From positions 5,908,001 to 5,972,000 of the forward strand of contig NZ_JAPNKC010000001.1 in the NCBI RefSeq assembly GCF_026626705.1: a DNA stretch of 64,000 bases, given 5' to 3'. The notes beneath the pieces are model-generated. The model saw only the letters and a program-made list of their open reading frames with translations, was not told the origin of the DNA and did not search any database. The DNA comes from Pyxidicoccus sp. MSG2 (GTDB lineage: Bacteria > Myxococcota > Myxococcia > Myxococcales > Myxococcaceae). A program made the translations under genes and the position numbers. The first letter of the stretch is position 1. Every line of letters begins with the position of its first letter. Positions 46,331 through 54,870 of this stretch are shown in pieces.

Positions 46331-47023
46331 ATGAGACACGGGAGGAGCACGGACCCGGACGTACGAGAGGTGCAGGTGGTGGCGGGCGGCGTGGAGCTGG
46401 GCGGGAGCCTGGGGCTGCCCTCCGGGGCGCGCGGGCTGGTCATCTTCGCGCACGGCAGCGGCAGCAGCCGCTTCAGCCCGCGCAACCGCGCTGTGGCGCG
46501 CGCACTGCGTGAAGCCGGCCTGGGCACGCTGCTGTTCGACCTGCTGAGCGAAGAGGAGGAGGCACGCGACGCGCACTCCGGCGAGCTGCGCTTCGACATC
46601 CCCTTCCTCGCGCGGCGGCTGGCGGCGGTGACGGAGTGGGCGCGGGGACAGCCGGAGCTGGCGCCGCTGCGCTTCGGCTACTTCGGCTCCAGCACCGGCG
46701 CTGCGGCGGCGCTGGTGGCGGCGGCGCTGCACCCGGACTTCCTCCACGCGGTGGTGTCGCGCGGCGGGCGGCCGGACCTGGCCGGGCCGATTCTGGCGCG
46801 CGTGCAGGCGCCCACGCTGCTGCTCGTCGGCGGGCGGGACATCGGCGTGCTGGAGCTGAACGAGGAGGCGCTGGCGCGGCTGGAGGGCCTGAAGGACATC
46901 CGCATCATCCCCAACGCCACGCACCTTTTCGAGGAGCCCGGCGCGCTGGAGGAAGTGGCGCGCCTGGCGGCGGAGTGGTTCTCACGCTACCTCGGCGCGG
47001 TCTTGCCGGAGGCGCGCGCATGA
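46331..47023 (+). CDS. dienelactone-hydrolase-like alpha/beta hydrolase
   Basis: A 230-residue protein from ATG 46331. The nucleophile is in GYFGSSTGAAA, the acid in LLVGGRDIGVLELN and the histidine in NATHLFEEPGAL. The early VIFAHGSGSSRFSPRN is diagnostic of the small hydrolases that accompany the phosphoribosyltransferase of these islands. Stop and next start overlap (ATGA). Substrate unknown. Confidence 0.87.
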   Translation: MRHGRSTDPDVREVQVVAGGVELGGSLGLPSGARGLVIFAHGSGSSRFSPRNRAVARALREAGLGTLLFDLLSEEEEARDAHSGELRFDIPFLARRLAAVTEWARGQPELAPLRFGYFGSSTGAAAALVAAALHPDFLHAVVSRGGRPDLAGPILARVQAPTLLLVGGRDIGVLELNEEALARLEGLKDIRIIPNATHLFEEPGALEEVARLAAEWFSRYLGAVLPEARA

Positions 47024-47529
47024 GCCTGGACACGCAGGGGAGCCCCGACCTCTCGAGGGGCTCCGAAGGAGGCACCATGGACGCTGGACCCGTGCCCGGA
47101 GCGGGCGCCCCGATGCCCCGGGGAGAACACCCCGCCCAGGGCATGACGAGGACGGTGCGCGGTGTGGGCCGCTCACCGGAGGAGGCGCTGGAGCGGGCCG
47201 GAGTGGCGTTGTCCGCGCTGGTGGCGGACCCGGCCTCCGTGGAGGTGCGCGAGGAGGTGTTGCTGGAGTGCGATGCCAGGGACTTGGACCACCTGCTCGC
47301 GGACTGGCTGGGCTCCATCGTCCACAACATGGCCGCGCGACGGCTGCGCTTCCGGTGCTTCGCGGTGCGCCTGGATGGGCGGCGCCTGTTCGGCAATGCC
47401 TTCGGTGAGCATGTGGACCCGGCGCGGCACCACGGGGCGCTGAGCCTGCGCCGCGTGTCGTTCGCGAGGCCCACCGTGCGGCGGAGCGCGGACGGGCAGT
47501 GGACGGCCGAGTGCGAGGTGCAGGGCTGA
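47020..47529 (+). CDS. degenerate archease-like protein
   Basis: A 169-residue protein from ATG 47020, overlapping the hydrolase stop; internal ATGs are possible. Residues about 45-165 match the archease fold: SPEEALERAGVALSALV, DARDLDHLLADWLGSIVH, and GNAFGEHVDPARHHGAL. The N-terminal HTADIG-type metal motif and the final LDV are missing, so the metal site seems lost. Archeases normally activate the RNA ligase RtcB, which is not encoded in this window. It may have another role in the island. Confidence 0.75.
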   Translation: MSLDTQGSPDLSRGSEGGTMDAGPVPGAGAPMPRGEHPAQGMTRTVRGVGRSPEEALERAGVALSALVADPASVEVREEVLLECDARDLDHLLADWLGSIVHNMAARRLRFRCFAVRLDGRRLFGNAFGEHVDPARHHGALSLRRVSFARPTVRRSADGQWTAECEVQG

Positions 47530-47550
47530 GCCTGACGAGAGGAGGCGCGG

Positions 47551-48759
47551 ATGGGCACCCGGGCGGTGGAGTTGCGCGGGGCGGGCGGTGCCCCGGTGAC
47601 GGCGGTGCTGGAGTTGCCACCCGGCAGGCCCGCCGCCAGCGCGGTGCTGGTGTCGTGCTTCGCGTGCCTGGGCCAGTCACCCGGGCCGGCGCGGCTGTGC
47701 CATGCGCTGGTGTCCCGGGGCTTCGCGGTGCTGCGGGTCGACTTCACCGCGCCGCCCGTCGGTAGCGACGGCGCCCGGACGAAGCCGGACACGGTGCCCT
47801 CGGTGGACGCGGTGGTGGAGGCGGCGGCGTGGCTGCGCGAGCGCTACCCGCCGGCCCGCCTGCTGGTGGGCCACAGCCTGGGAGGCACCGCGGCGGCGGT
47901 GGCGCTGCCCCGCCTGTCGGAGGTCGCCGCGCTGGCCCTGGTGAATGCGCCTTCGGGGCCGGAGCCCGTGCTCGAGCGGCTGACGGCGCAGGAGCGCGAG
48001 GCGCAGGAGGGCGAGGTCTCCCTGGGCCCCGGACGGCTGCGCCTGGCGAAGGGCTTCCTCCACGACATCGCCGCGGCGCGGGTGGCCCAGGCGCTGGGCG
48101 CCTTTCCGGGCGCGGTGCTGGTGCTGCATGCGCCCGAAGACAGGTACGTGGCGCTGGAGCATGCGCGGCGCCTGGTGGCGGCGGCGAGGCGCCCGGGCAG
48201 CCTGTTCCTGCTGGACGGCGCGGACCACTTCCTCTCCCGTGAGGCGGACGCGTCGCTCGCCGCGGACGTGCTGGGCCCGTGGGCCGCGCGGCACGTGACG
48301 CCGGTGACGGAGCGCGAGTCCCCGCTGCCGCCGGGCGTGGTGGAGGTCCACGAGGCGGGGGAGGGGCACTTCGCCCAGGACATCCGCACGGGCCGGCACC
48401 GGCTGCGCGCGGACGAGCCGCTGAGCGTGGGCGGCGAGGACTCGGGCCCCACACCCTATGGCCTGCTGCTGGCCGCACTGGGCGCGTGTACGGCCATGAC
48501 GCTGCGCATGTACGCGGCCCGTAAGGGCTGGCCGCTGGAGCACGTCCACGTGCGGCTCAGCCACGACAAGGTGCACGCGAAGGACTGCGAGGAGTGCGAG
48601 CTGAAGACGCGGAAGGTGGACCGGCTCAAACGCTCGGTGAGGCTCTTGGGCCCGCTCTCGGAGGAGCAGCGCGCGAAGCTGACGGCCATGGCGGACCGCT
48701 GCCCGGTGCATCAGACGCTGGAGTCGGAAGTGGATGTCCTGACGGTGCTGGAGGATTGA
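47551..48759 (+). CDS. alpha/beta hydrolase fused to OsmC peroxiredoxin domain
   Basis: A 402-residue fusion. Residues 1-255 form a hydrolase with nucleophile motif VGHSLGGTA and LDGADHFLS histidine. Residues about 265-402 are OsmC/Ohr-like, with the two redox cysteines Cys313 (LGACTAMTLRMYA) and Cys384 (RCPVHQT). OsmC domains reduce organic hydroperoxides. This fusion is known in several proteobacteria and fits the stress-island context. It ends the island, 37 bp before the oligoribonuclease gene. Confidence 0.9.
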   Translation: MGTRAVELRGAGGAPVTAVLELPPGRPAASAVLVSCFACLGQSPGPARLCHALVSRGFAVLRVDFTAPPVGSDGARTKPDTVPSVDAVVEAAAWLRERYPPARLLVGHSLGGTAAAVALPRLSEVAALALVNAPSGPEPVLERLTAQEREAQEGEVSLGPGRLRLAKGFLHDIAAARVAQALGAFPGAVLVLHAPEDRYVALEHARRLVAAARRPGSLFLLDGADHFLSREADASLAADVLGPWAARHVTPVTERESPLPPGVVEVHEAGEGHFAQDIRTGRHRLRADEPLSVGGEDSGPTPYGLLLAALGACTAMTLRMYAARKGWPLEHVHVRLSHDKVHAKDCEECELKTRKVDRLKRSVRLLGPLSEEQRAKLTAMADRCPVHQTLESEVDVLTVLED

Positions 48760-48796
48760 GCGTCGCGCTCCGTCGCGGGGCTGGTAGGGTGGCCGC

Positions 48797-49348
48797 ATGA
48801 TTTCGCGTGAGCAGCGCTTCGTTTGGTTGGACCTGGAGATGACGGGATTGGACCCGGAGACGTGCGCCATCATCGAGATAGGCGTCATCATCACCGGCCC
48901 GGACCTTCGTCCCCTCGCGGAGATGGAGCGCGTCATCTGGCAGCCGGAAGAAGTGCTCCTGCGCATGGAGCCGGTGGTGAAGGAGATGCACACCCGCAAC
49001 GGCCTCCTGGACAAGGTGCGTGCCTCCACCACGGCGCTGCGCGTGGCGGAGCGCGACGTGACGGCCCTCATCTCCGAGCACTGCGCGCTGGGCGAGGGCG
49101 TGCTCGCCGGCAACTCCATCCACACGGACCGGCGCTTCCTGTTCCGCTACATGCCCCTGCTGGAGCGCTACCTGCACTACCGCATGGTGGACGTGACGAG
49201 CCTCAAGGTGCTGTCGCGCGCCTGGTACCCGAACCTCGTGGAGCCCCGCAAGCCGCCGAGCGGGCACACCGCGCTGGCGGACGTGCGCTCCAGCATCGCG
49301 GAGCTGCAGTACTACCGGGACGTCCTCTTCCGCGGCACGCCGGGCTGA
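48797..49348 (+). CDS. orn: oligoribonuclease
   Basis: A 183-residue DEDDh exonuclease: WLDLEMTGLD with Asp12 and Glu14, the second acidic region AGNSIHTDRRFL, and GHTALADVRSS with the catalytic His and Asp. Length and sequence are typical of Orn, which degrades di- to pentaribonucleotides including pGpG. The start ATG 48797 has a TAGGGT box a few nucleotides upstream rather than an SD, so a short or absent leader is possible. Confidence 0.95.
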   Translation: MISREQRFVWLDLEMTGLDPETCAIIEIGVIITGPDLRPLAEMERVIWQPEEVLLRMEPVVKEMHTRNGLLDKVRASTTALRVAERDVTALISEHCALGEGVLAGNSIHTDRRFLFRYMPLLERYLHYRMVDVTSLKVLSRAWYPNLVEPRKPPSGHTALADVRSSIAELQYYRDVLFRGTPG

Positions 49349-49358
49349 GCACCCGGCC

Positions 49359-49712
49359 TCAGGTGTCGAGCAGCTCGGAGATGGTGTCGAGCAGCAAATC
49401 CAACTCGAAGGGCTTGGCGAGGAAGCGCGCGCTGGAGCGGCGCTCCTCGTCGGAGATACGGCCGGCGCTCATCACCACCACGGGGACGTCGCGCAGCGCG
49501 GCGTCCTCGCGCATGCGGCGCAGCATCTCCCGGCCGTCCATGACGGGCATCATCAAGTCCAACAGCACCAGGTCCGGCCTGGCGACTGTCATGCGCTGCA
49601 GCCCTTCCGCGCCGTTGAAGGCGGTGACGACGTCGTAGCCCTCCACGGAGAGGATGTCCTGGAGCGCCTCGACGATGGCGAGCTCGTCGTCGACGATGAG
49701 GAGCCGCTTCAT
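49359..49712 (-). CDS. single-domain response regulator
   Basis: A 117-residue receiver domain with the acidic pair Asp8-Asp9, phosphoacceptor Asp52 (LLDLMMPVMDG), the Ser82 switch region and Lys100 (FLAKPFE). There is no output domain. Its start overlaps the stop of the KaiC-like gene (ATGA), so the two are coupled. It may be the output or input partner of the ATPase. The cognate histidine kinase is not in the window. Confidence 0.92.
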   Translation of the reverse strand: MKRLLIVDDELAIVEALQDILSVEGYDVVTAFNGAEGLQRMTVARPDLVLLDLMMPVMDGREMLRRMREDAALRDVPVVVMSAGRISDEERRSSARFLAKPFELDLLLDTISELLDT

Positions 49713-51244
49713 GCGCCCCCCTTCCCGCGCCGCAACAGGCCCCTGCGCTTGCCGGGCTTCGCCGCCTTCTTCGTCATGCTGGGGGGCACGGGCCGCGCCT
49801 GGCCGGTGAGGATGGCCTCGGCGCTCTCGAAGGTCTCCGCCACGTCGATGCCCTCGTTGGTGATGGAGAACAGCCGGAGGGCCGGGTCATTGTCGCTCTC
49901 GCGCATCTTCAGCACGGACAGCATGCGGTACAGCTGCGAGCGCAGCTCCACGAAGCGCAGGAGGAGGATGTTGTCGATGATGGCCTCCACCCGCTCCAGC
50001 GGCGCGTGCAGCACCGGGCCGAAGAGGGTGTTGGTCTGCTGTGTCGCCAGGGTGGTGACGCCCAGGGCGCGCAGTTGGTTGGTCATCGCGGTGAGGAAGC
50101 GCGGGGTGCGGTGGGGGTCCGTGGACTCCTGGATGAAGGGCTCCAGCCCGTCCAGCACCAGGCGTTTGATTCCGTGCTTCTTCACCAGGTCGAACAGTTC
50201 CTGCACCAGCGCATCCGGCAGCGACTCCACCGCCACGCGCGACTCCAGCCTCACCAGGCCCGAGCTCGCGTACTTGCGCAAATCCAGGCTCACCATGTCC
50301 GCCTTGTTGAGGATGCGGGCGCCGGTCTCCACGAAGCCGAAGTAGAGGCCCGGCTCCCCGCGGCGCGCGCCTTCCGCCAGGAAGTGCAGGCACATCAGCG
50401 TCTTGCCACTCCCGGGAGAGCCGAAGACGAGCGTGGACGAGTAGCGCACCAGCCCGCCGTGCAGCATCTCGTCCAGCCGGGGAATGCCGAAGGCCAGCCG
50501 CTGCCGCAGCTCCGGCACGCGCTCCGCCTGCTCCGAGTAGAGGGCCTCGGTGCGCGGGTAGATGGTGAGCCCGGAGTCCGAGATGTCGAAGCTGTGCTTG
50601 CCGGCCAGTTGCCCGGCGCCGCGGAACTTCGTCACCTCCACGCTGCGCACGGACTTGACGCCCTGTGGCTCCATGGCGAGGCGGACGACGCCGTCCACCA
50701 TGGCGAACTGCGAGTCGGCCGCGTCGTTGCTCAGGCCGGTGAGCAGCAGCGTGGTGCAGCCCGCGAGCGCGTTGTGCACGCACAGGCCATGGAGGAACTC
50801 GCGGAAGGCCAGGCGCGACTCGGCGCGCTCCTCCACCGCGGACAGTCCGTCCAGCACCAGTGCGGTGGCGCCGTGCTCGCGCACCGCGCGGAAGATGAGC
50901 CGGCTCAGGCCCGCGAGTCCCTCCGCCTTGAGGGGGGCGTAGCCGCTCTCGTAGTTCAGCGTCCGGCCCACCGCCTCCTTGCGGAAGAAGCCCATGTCCT
51001 GCAGGTGCAGCACCATGCGCGCGTGCGACTCGGCGAGCACGGTGATGTAGATGGCCTTCCCTCCGTGAGCGACGGTGGCGAAGCAGAACTGGTTGCCGAG
51101 GATGGTCTTCCCCGTGCCCGGCACGCCGGTGACGATGTACGTGCCACCACGCAGCCAGCCGCCGCGCAGCAGGGTGTCCAGCCCTGGCACGCCGCTGGGG
51201 ACCCGCGCGTCGCTCGTGCCCGCCAGGTCAGGGGTGTCCGTCAC
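49709..51244 (-). CDS. KaiC-like protein with two RecA-type ATPase domains
   Basis: A 511-residue protein from GTG 51244, with GGAGG about 11 nt upstream. Each half has a KaiC/RecA core: first Walker A GVPGTGKT and LVLDGLSAVEE; second GSPGSGKT and LVLDGLEPFIQE. The last 25 residues are basic (KKAAKPGKRRG). No autophosphorylation Ser-Thr pair typical of cyanobacterial KaiC was recognised, and KaiA/KaiB are absent. Proteins of this type pair with receiver domains in many bacteria and probably serve signalling. Confidence 0.9.
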   Translation of the reverse strand: MTDTPDLAGTSDARVPSGVPGLDTLLRGGWLRGGTYIVTGVPGTGKTILGNQFCFATVAHGGKAIYITVLAESHARMVLHLQDMGFFRKEAVGRTLNYESGYAPLKAEGLAGLSRLIFRAVREHGATALVLDGLSAVEERAESRLAFREFLHGLCVHNALAGCTTLLLTGLSNDAADSQFAMVDGVVRLAMEPQGVKSVRSVEVTKFRGAGQLAGKHSFDISDSGLTIYPRTEALYSEQAERVPELRQRLAFGIPRLDEMLHGGLVRYSSTLVFGSPGSGKTLMCLHFLAEGARRGEPGLYFGFVETGARILNKADMVSLDLRKYASSGLVRLESRVAVESLPDALVQELFDLVKKHGIKRLVLDGLEPFIQESTDPHRTPRFLTAMTNQLRALGVTTLATQQTNTLFGPVLHAPLERVEAIIDNILLLRFVELRSQLYRMLSVLKMRESDNDPALRLFSITNEGIDVAETFESAEAILTGQARPVPPSMTKKAAKPGKRRGLLRRGKGGA

Positions 51245-51478
51245 AGGTGCGCTTTCCTCCCTCGGCCGCGAAGGTAGGCCACCGAGGGGCTCCAGCCACG
51301 GAATTGAATGCGCTGTGTTCGGAATGCAGCGATGGACGTACGCGCATTGACGGAGTGGGTCAAAATCACGCAAACACCGACAGACATGTTATCCCCGGTG
51401 ACCGGTCCGGGGGTCGCCGGGCCGGGCACCGGCGGCCGTGGCCCCGGGTTGATGCATCCTCGAACGGGAGGTCCATCC

Positions 51479-52213
51479 ATGAGCAGTGCACGCGTGCTGG
51501 GAATCGCCTTGCTGTCCTGCCTCGTCCTGGCCCCGCTGGCGGAGGCGAAGAGCGTCCTCTTCTCCGGCTATCAGTGGGACGTGCGCAGCGGCCAGGGCGG
51601 CCCGGGTCCCAACACCTGGGATGACCGCAACGTCTGGGTGGATACGAATGGCTGGCTCCACCTGAAGATTGCCTGGCGTGACGGCCGCTGGACGACGGCG
51701 GAGCTGTACATGCCGCAGCAGCGGCTGGGGTTCGGCACCTACCAGTTCAAGGTGATTGGCCGGCCGGACCTCTTCGACGACAACGTGGTGCTGGGCTTGT
51801 TCAACTACACGCGCCCCGACGTGGGGCCGGACGGCACGAACGAAATCGACCTCGAGTTCGCGAAGTGGGGTGGCAGCCAGTCGCAGATGGGCAACTGGGC
51901 CGTGTACCCCGCGGTGACGGGCGTCACGTATGCCCATCAGACCTACGCCATCAGCCTCACCGGGACCTACTCCACGCACCGCTTCCAGTGGGCGTCCCGT
52001 CAGGTCTACTTCCAGGCGCTGCACGGCCACCAGGATGGCAACACCAACCAGTTCGCGAGCTGGCTCTTCAGTCCGCCGGACTCCCTGCAGCGCATTCCCC
52101 AGAACCCGCTGCCCGTCCACATGAACCTCTGGCTCTTCCAGGGACAGGCGCCCAAGAACGGCCAGGAGGTCGAGGTCGTCATCGCGGAGTTCAAGTTCAC
52201 CCCCGCGCCGTAG
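51479..52213 (+). CDS. secreted glycoside hydrolase family 16-like protein
   Basis: A 244-residue protein from ATG 51479 with GGGAGG upstream. A signal peptide (LGIALLSCLVLAPLAEA) precedes a beta-jelly-roll whose active site NEIDLEFAKW shows the GH16 pattern E-x-D-x-E (Glu122, Asp124, Glu126). GH16 enzymes cleave beta-1,3/1,4-glucans. It is compact and has no binding module. Likely extracellular or periplasmic degradation of microbial or plant glucan. Confidence 0.83.
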   Translation: MSSARVLGIALLSCLVLAPLAEAKSVLFSGYQWDVRSGQGGPGPNTWDDRNVWVDTNGWLHLKIAWRDGRWTTAELYMPQQRLGFGTYQFKVIGRPDLFDDNVVLGLFNYTRPDVGPDGTNEIDLEFAKWGGSQSQMGNWAVYPAVTGVTYAHQTYAISLTGTYSTHRFQWASRQVYFQALHGHQDGNTNQFASWLFSPPDSLQRIPQNPLPVHMNLWLFQGQAPKNGQEVEVVIAEFKFTPAP

Positions 52214-52284
52214 GGCGGGCCTGGGATTGAATTTCCAGCGGGCTCCACCGTCGGCTGTTTCAGCCCCCGCGCCGTGGAGTCTCC

Positions 52285-53067
52285 ATGTCCCGCAACCTCG
52301 CCCGCTTCCTTCCCCTCTGCTTCCTCATCGCCGCGTGTGGGACGTCCGCGCGGCAGCAGGCGCTCATCGAGCGGCGTGACGCCATCCGCACCGCGAATGC
52401 GGAGCACCAGGAGGAGTTCATCCGGACCTATCGCGGCGGCGAGGGGTTCCAGGACACGGTGTGGGGGATGTCGCCCGAGGAGGTGAAGGCGCTGTACCCC
52501 GAGGCGCGGATGACCAGCACGGAGGGAGACCTGCGCGCCACCACCCCCGTCGCCGACCGCGACGCCACCGTGGACTTCTTCTTCGCCATGGACAAGCTCG
52601 CGGCCGTCGTCGTCCAGTTCGAGGAGCCGGACCCGCTCCGGGAGGAGTTCGACTCACTCTCGGAGTTGCTGCGGATGAAGTACGGCCAGCCCCTGGCCGA
52701 GCGGGACACCACCGCGGATGCGGAGCGGAAGCTGTGGGACATCGAGTCGCTCAATGACCGCACGGAGCGCACCGCGAGGATGCGCGAGATTGGCTCCGGG
52801 CGCCGCTCCACGAAGGACCCGGTGGATGCCGAGTCCCGGCAGTGGGAGGAGGAACAGCGGCTCGAGGCCATCCACGCCCGAAACGACTTCGCCCTCCGGA
52901 GCGAGTGGCAGAACACCGAGACGCAGCTCGCCCTCACCGGACGCCAGACGCCCGCGACGAGCATGCTCCTCCTCCAGTACGAGAGCCGCCACCTGAAGCC
53001 CTACCTGAAGCGGACCGTCGAAAGCTCCGAGGCGGAGCGCAAGCGCGAGGAGGCCCGGGACCTGTAG
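52285..53067 (+). CDS. lipoprotein of unknown function
   Basis: A 260-residue protein with signal peptide LPLCFLIAAC (lipobox). The mature chain is highly charged: FQDTVWGMSPEEVKALYPEA resembles small domains that recur in myxobacterial lipoproteins, and the rest is helical with few hydrophobic stretches (ESSEAERKREEARDL at the end). No catalytic motif. Faces the acyl-CoA synthetase gene across a repeat-containing gap. Confidence 0.75.
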   Translation: MSRNLARFLPLCFLIAACGTSARQQALIERRDAIRTANAEHQEEFIRTYRGGEGFQDTVWGMSPEEVKALYPEARMTSTEGDLRATTPVADRDATVDFFFAMDKLAAVVVQFEEPDPLREEFDSLSELLRMKYGQPLAERDTTADAERKLWDIESLNDRTERTARMREIGSGRRSTKDPVDAESRQWEEEQRLEAIHARNDFALRSEWQNTETQLALTGRQTPATSMLLLQYESRHLKPYLKRTVESSEAERKREEARDL

Positions 53068-53070
53068 TCC

Positions 53071-53169
53071 CTCAGCGGGTGACGCCGGGCCGCGGCGTCC
53101 AGTCCCTCGCGCATGAGGTCGGGGCGCGGCGTCGTGGCGCTCAGCGGGTGACGCCGGGCCGCGGCGTCC
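53071..53169. repeat. two 30-bp exact direct repeats forming hairpins
   Basis: The same 30-bp sequence, beginning CTCAGCGGGTGACGCC, occurs at 53071-53100 and 53140-53169. Inside each copy GACGCC pairs with GGCGTC around a 7-nt loop. They lie in the gap between two convergent genes and lack T-tracts. A diverged partial copy (GCGCGGCGTC) lies between them near 53124-53133. Confidence 0.75.
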
Positions 53170-53175
53170 TGCCCC

Positions 53176-54744
53176 TCACCGGGCCGCGTCTCCCGGCGCC
53201 GTCAGCCTGTCGCGCAGCACGTGCTTCTGCACCTTGCCGAGCGCATTGCGAGGCAGCGCCTCCACGAAGACCACGCGGCGCGGCTTCTTGAAGCTGGCGA
53301 GCCGGTCCTTGCACCAGTCCACCAGCGCCTGGGCCTCGGGTGCGGGCGCACCGGCCGGCGGCACCACCACGGCCACCACCTGCTCGCCGAAGTCCGCGTC
53401 CGGCATCCCGAGCACCGCCACCTCCGCGACGCCGGGGTGCGAGGCGAGCACCTCCTCCACCTCGCGCGGGTACACGTTGAAGCCGCCGCTGATGATGAGC
53501 TCGCGTGCGCGGCCGGTAATCCGCAGGTAGCCGTCCGCGTCGTGCTCACCGAGGTCACCGGTGCGGAACCAGCCCTCCGCGTCGAAGGACTCGGCGGTGG
53601 CGTCCGGACGGCGCCAGTAGCCGGCGAAGACGTGGGGCCCGCGCACTTCAATCTCACCCGTCTCGCCGCGGGCCAGCGGCCTGCGTGAGCGCACGTCCAC
53701 CACGCGCGCCTCCTGGCCGGGGTAGGGGAAGCCCACCGTGCCGGGGCGGCGCTCGCCGTCATACGGGTTGGTGGTGTTCATGATGGTCTCCGTCATCCCG
53801 TACCGCTCCAGGATGCGGGCACCGAACTCCGCCTCGATGTCGCCGAAGAGCTGCGGGCTCAGCGGCGCCGAGCCGGACACCCACAGCCGCAGCCTGCGAG
53901 GCTTCACGCCCGTGCGCCGCGCCTCCTCCAGCAGGCGCCCGTACATGGTGGGCACGCCGAAGAACATCGTGAGCGAGGCGTCGTCCCGCAGCGCCTCCAG
54001 TGCCTCCGTGGCCACGAAGCGCCGGCGCAGGTCCGCGCTGGCACCGGTGTAGAGCGTGCCGTGCAGGCCCACCATGAGGCCGTGCGTGTGGAACAGCGGC
54101 AGCGCGAGCAGCAGGCGGTCTTTCTCCGTCCAACCCCACGCCTCGGTGACGGCCTTCACGTTGGCCAGCAGGTTGCGGTGCAGCAGCATGGCGCCCTTGG
54201 AGCGGCCCGTGGTGCCGGAGGTGTAGCCCAGCACCGCCAGCTCCTCGGGACGTGGCAGCTCCAGCGGCGTCGAAGCGGCGGCGGTGCCCTGCGCGAGCAG
54301 CGCCTCGAAGGGCACCACCGTCAGGGACGCGGGCAGCGCGGTGGCCACGAACTCCACGGTGACGAGCCACTGGAGCGAGGGGAGCTGCTCCCGCAGAGGT
54401 GCCAGCTCCGCCGCACCGGAGGCGCCGGTGACGCACGCGCGCACCTCCGCGTCGGAGAGGATGTGGGCCAGCTCCACCTGCTTGTACGCGGTGTTGACGA
54501 GCACCACCACGCCGCCCGCCTGCTGCACGCCGAGGTAGGCGACGGCGAACTGTGGACTGTTCTCCAGGAACAGCGCCACGCGCTCCCCGCGCTGCAGCCC
54601 GAGCGCCTTCAGGCCGCGAGCGAAGTCCGCGACGCGTCCGGCGAGCGCTCCATAGGAGTACGCCTCGCCCTCGAAGGTGAGCAGCGGGCGGGACGGAGTG
54701 CGGTGGGCATGGTCCAGGAAGGCTTCGAGCAGGGAGGACGGCAT
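53176..54744 (-). CDS. acyl-CoA synthetase (AMP-forming), malonyl-CoA-synthetase-like
   Basis: A 522-residue ANL enzyme from ATG 54744. The phosphate loop is YTSGTTGRSKGA, the adenine site ERYGMTET, the Asp of WFRTGDLGEHD, the hinge ITGRARELIISGGFNVYP, and the catalytic lysine in LPRNALGKVQKHVL. The set resembles ACSF3-type malonyl/medium-chain synthetases. It activates a carboxylate to acyl-CoA through acyl-AMP. Neighbours give no hint to the substrate. Confidence 0.9.
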   Translation of the reverse strand: MPSSLLEAFLDHAHRTPSRPLLTFEGEAYSYGALAGRVADFARGLKALGLQRGERVALFLENSPQFAVAYLGVQQAGGVVVLVNTAYKQVELAHILSDAEVRACVTGASGAAELAPLREQLPSLQWLVTVEFVATALPASLTVVPFEALLAQGTAAASTPLELPRPEELAVLGYTSGTTGRSKGAMLLHRNLLANVKAVTEAWGWTEKDRLLLALPLFHTHGLMVGLHGTLYTGASADLRRRFVATEALEALRDDASLTMFFGVPTMYGRLLEEARRTGVKPRRLRLWVSGSAPLSPQLFGDIEAEFGARILERYGMTETIMNTTNPYDGERRPGTVGFPYPGQEARVVDVRSRRPLARGETGEIEVRGPHVFAGYWRRPDATAESFDAEGWFRTGDLGEHDADGYLRITGRARELIISGGFNVYPREVEEVLASHPGVAEVAVLGMPDADFGEQVVAVVVPPAGAPAPEAQALVDWCKDRLASFKKPRRVVFVEALPRNALGKVQKHVLRDRLTAPGDAAR

Positions 54745-54870
54745 GGCGGCGCAGCCTACCGCCAGCGCCCCGGCTGGAGGCCCGGACAATCAGGTTCGGG
54801 TAATAAATGGATAAACGGAATAGACGGTTCCTGGCTAGGGTGGCCCATTCCTCTTCTCCAGGAGCCATCC

